This document shows positions 14,704-15,420 of a stretch of DNA of 15,420 nt, in pieces; the stretch's first letter is position 1, and every line of letters starts with the position of its first letter. Position numbers and translations under genes: made by a program. This DNA comes from JBIOJB01 sp044450465 (GTDB lineage: Bacteria; Chloroflexota; Dormibacteria; Dormibacterales; Dormibacteraceae). The stretch lies in assembly GCA_044450465.1 (NCBI GenBank), contig JBIOJB010000072.1:1-15420 (forward strand), written 5' to 3'. The notes under the pieces were generated by a model. That model was not told where the DNA came from. It worked only from the letters and a program-made list of their open reading frames with translations, and searched no databases.

Positions 14704-15166
14704 TGGCCAGGAACCTTTCCAGGCCGGATCGCGCCTGCCGTCGCACCGATGACCGCAGCATCGGCGTCCACCCGAGGAGGACGCCGACAGGCCCGAGGGC
14801 CTGGCTCGCCCAGCGCTGGAAGCTGAAATCGTCACGGTGAGCCGCGATGAGCCCTCCTTCGAACCGGAAGGTGGCGCGGACGTCGTTGACCACCTTGCGA
14901 CCAGTCTGGGTGAACGTGTAGTGGGCGACCCAGTGAGCCGATCCACGTGCACCGTCCGACTCGTGCTCGAGAAGACGAACCTCGAGATCGGTCGAGCGCC
15001 CGGTCAGAAAGCGCCACATCCCGCCCACCTCGCGACCGCGCAGATCTGGAAACACCGGATCGCTGAAGGTGGCATCGGAGGCGTAGCACGCGCTCATGCC
15101 GGCGCCGTCTCGAGCGGAGAAGGCGGCATAGAAGCGCTCGATGAGCTGGTGGCTTGAATCGGCCAA
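14693..15166 (-). CDS. Nuclear transport factor 2 (NTF2/SnoaL-like) family protein
   Basis: This 157-aa protein has the NTF2-like cone fold signature: an N-terminal helix HQLIERFYAAFSARDGAGM, CYASDATFSDPVFPDLRG, GMWRFLTG, HWVAHYTFTQTGRKVVNDVRATFRFEGGLI and HRDDFSFQRW. Members are small ligand-binding or isomerase/hydrolase-type proteins, and no catalytic chemistry can be assigned here. The C-terminal segment after the fold (LGWTPMLRSSVRRQAR) is basic and seems common in this branch. The start is TTG 15166, the only start that keeps the whole first helix; its Shine-Dalgarno is poor. As the first gene of the urate operon and overlapping uraD by 11 bp, it is probably co-expressed with it. Whether it acts on a purine intermediate is unknown. 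Confidence 0.8.
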   Translation of the reverse strand: MADSSHQLIERFYAAFSARDGAGMSACYASDATFSDPVFPDLRGREVGGMWRFLTGRSTDLEVRLLEHESDGARGSAHWVAHYTFTQTGRKVVNDVRATFRFEGGLIAAHRDDFSFQRWASQALGPVGVLLGWTPMLRSSVRRQARSGLERFLASAG

Positions 15167-15191
15167 CGGCTCAGAATCGTACAGGGCGCGC

Positions 15192-15216
15192 CGCGGGTCA
15201 CCCTGACCACCCCGCG
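15192..15216. promoter_or_regulatory. Compound inverted repeat upstream of the urate operon
   Basis: GGTCA-CCC-TGACC (15196-15208) is a 5-bp perfect inverted repeat nested between CGCG (15192-15195) and CGCG (15213-15216). It lies 26-50 bp upstream of the TTG start of the NTF2-like gene, where an operator would be expected. CGCGGGTCA recurs exactly at 15281-15289. An operator role is inference; no -10/-35 is clear around it. Confidence 0.3.
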
Positions 15217-15256
15217 TGCTCTGATCCTGCGCCTCTTTTCCCGTCGCGATTTCGCC

Positions 15257-15275
15257 CAGTCGCGCTATCGCGCTG
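15257..15275 (-). terminator. Weak hairpin after the right-edge gene
   Basis: CAG-T-CGCG-CTAT-CGCG-CTG forms a 7-bp stem with one bulged base and a 4-nt loop, 11 bp downstream (minus strand) of the stop at 15287. No U-run follows, so it may be a weak or factor-assisted terminator, or chance. Confidence 0.25.
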
Positions 15276-15286
15276 TTGGTCGCGGG

Positions 15287-15420
15287 TCAGGCCGTTTCGG
15301 TGGCGGGGGACGGAAGCTTCGCCGTCGCGCTGGCGGGGACCGTCCGGCCCGCCAGCGCTGCGGTCACGAGCGCGGCGGCTGCTGCCAGCCCGAACGTCAC
15401 GGCAAGCCCCGGCTTGAGCC
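15287..15420 (-). CDS. C-terminal tail of a probable membrane transporter (5' part outside the window)
   Basis: A minus-strand frame enters from the right edge and stops at TGA 15289-15287 after 44 codons. It reads LKPGLAVTFGLAAAAALV and continues TAALAGRTVPAS, then a short hydrophilic tail. One Ala/Leu/Val-rich helix followed by Arg and a short polar C-terminus is what the last helix of a major facilitator transporter looks like. A purine permease would fit the setting, but 43 residues cannot show the family. It lies 120 bp upstream of the urate operon on the same strand. Confidence 0.5.
   Translation of the reverse strand, partial: LKPGLAVTFGLAAAAALVTAALAGRTVPASATAKLPSPATETA

Noticed and set aside
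15154..15417. Plus-strand frame of 87 codons at the right edge
   Set aside because: It is Arg/Ser/Pro-rich without features, while the minus strand gives a clean transporter-like C-terminal helix and stop.

Overview
The window is GC-rich, densely coded chromosomal DNA with many GTG/TTG starts, 1-11 bp gene overlaps and few clear Shine-Dalgarno sequences. This suggests a high-GC soil-type Terrabacterium (Chloroflexota, Candidatus Dormibacterota or Actinomycetota). That placement is inferred from style and gene content; no marker gene is present. I see no rRNA, tRNA, transposon or CRISPR.

Left half (1-7526, all minus strand): one tightly packed surface-glycan/exosortase operon, transcribed from 7526 leftwards. 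It begins with a very large unusual protein: two tandem excisionase-like helix-turn-helix domains, a membrane-bound processive family 2 glycosyltransferase carrying Gly-Asn-rich inserts, and a C-terminal extracytoplasmic beta-rich domain. The last ends in an exosortase-type sorting tail (Pro-Glu, hydrophobic helix, five Arg). The next gene starts in a TGATG overlap and encodes a short exosortase/archaeosortase-family protein with Cys-Arg-His residues in place. Then follow a GT-C-type membrane glycosyltransferase, a class I SAM methyltransferase, and a polytopic membrane protein resembling 6-pyruvoyl-tetrahydropterin-synthase-related proteins that runs off the left edge. The gene set recalls the Gram-positive exosortase G (XrtG) neighbourhoods, but with the glycosyltransferase itself apparently carrying the sorting signal.

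Middle (7527-8640): a small hypothetical protein gene (minus), about 300 bp without a convincing gene but with two short palindromes, and a small two-helix membrane protein gene (plus).

Right half (8641-15166): a purine (urate) catabolic cluster in two convergent units. The plus unit is a DUF3830 cyclophilin-like protein, an allantoate amidohydrolase and an allantoinase. The minus unit is an NTF2-like protein, OHCU decarboxylase, 5-hydroxyisourate hydrolase, urate oxidase and 8-oxoguanine deaminase. Together they would turn 8-oxoguanine or urate into allantoin and then open and hydrolyse allantoate to release nitrogen. The 3' ends of the two units overlap by 26 bp. The right edge holds the C-terminal tail of a probable transporter on the minus strand.
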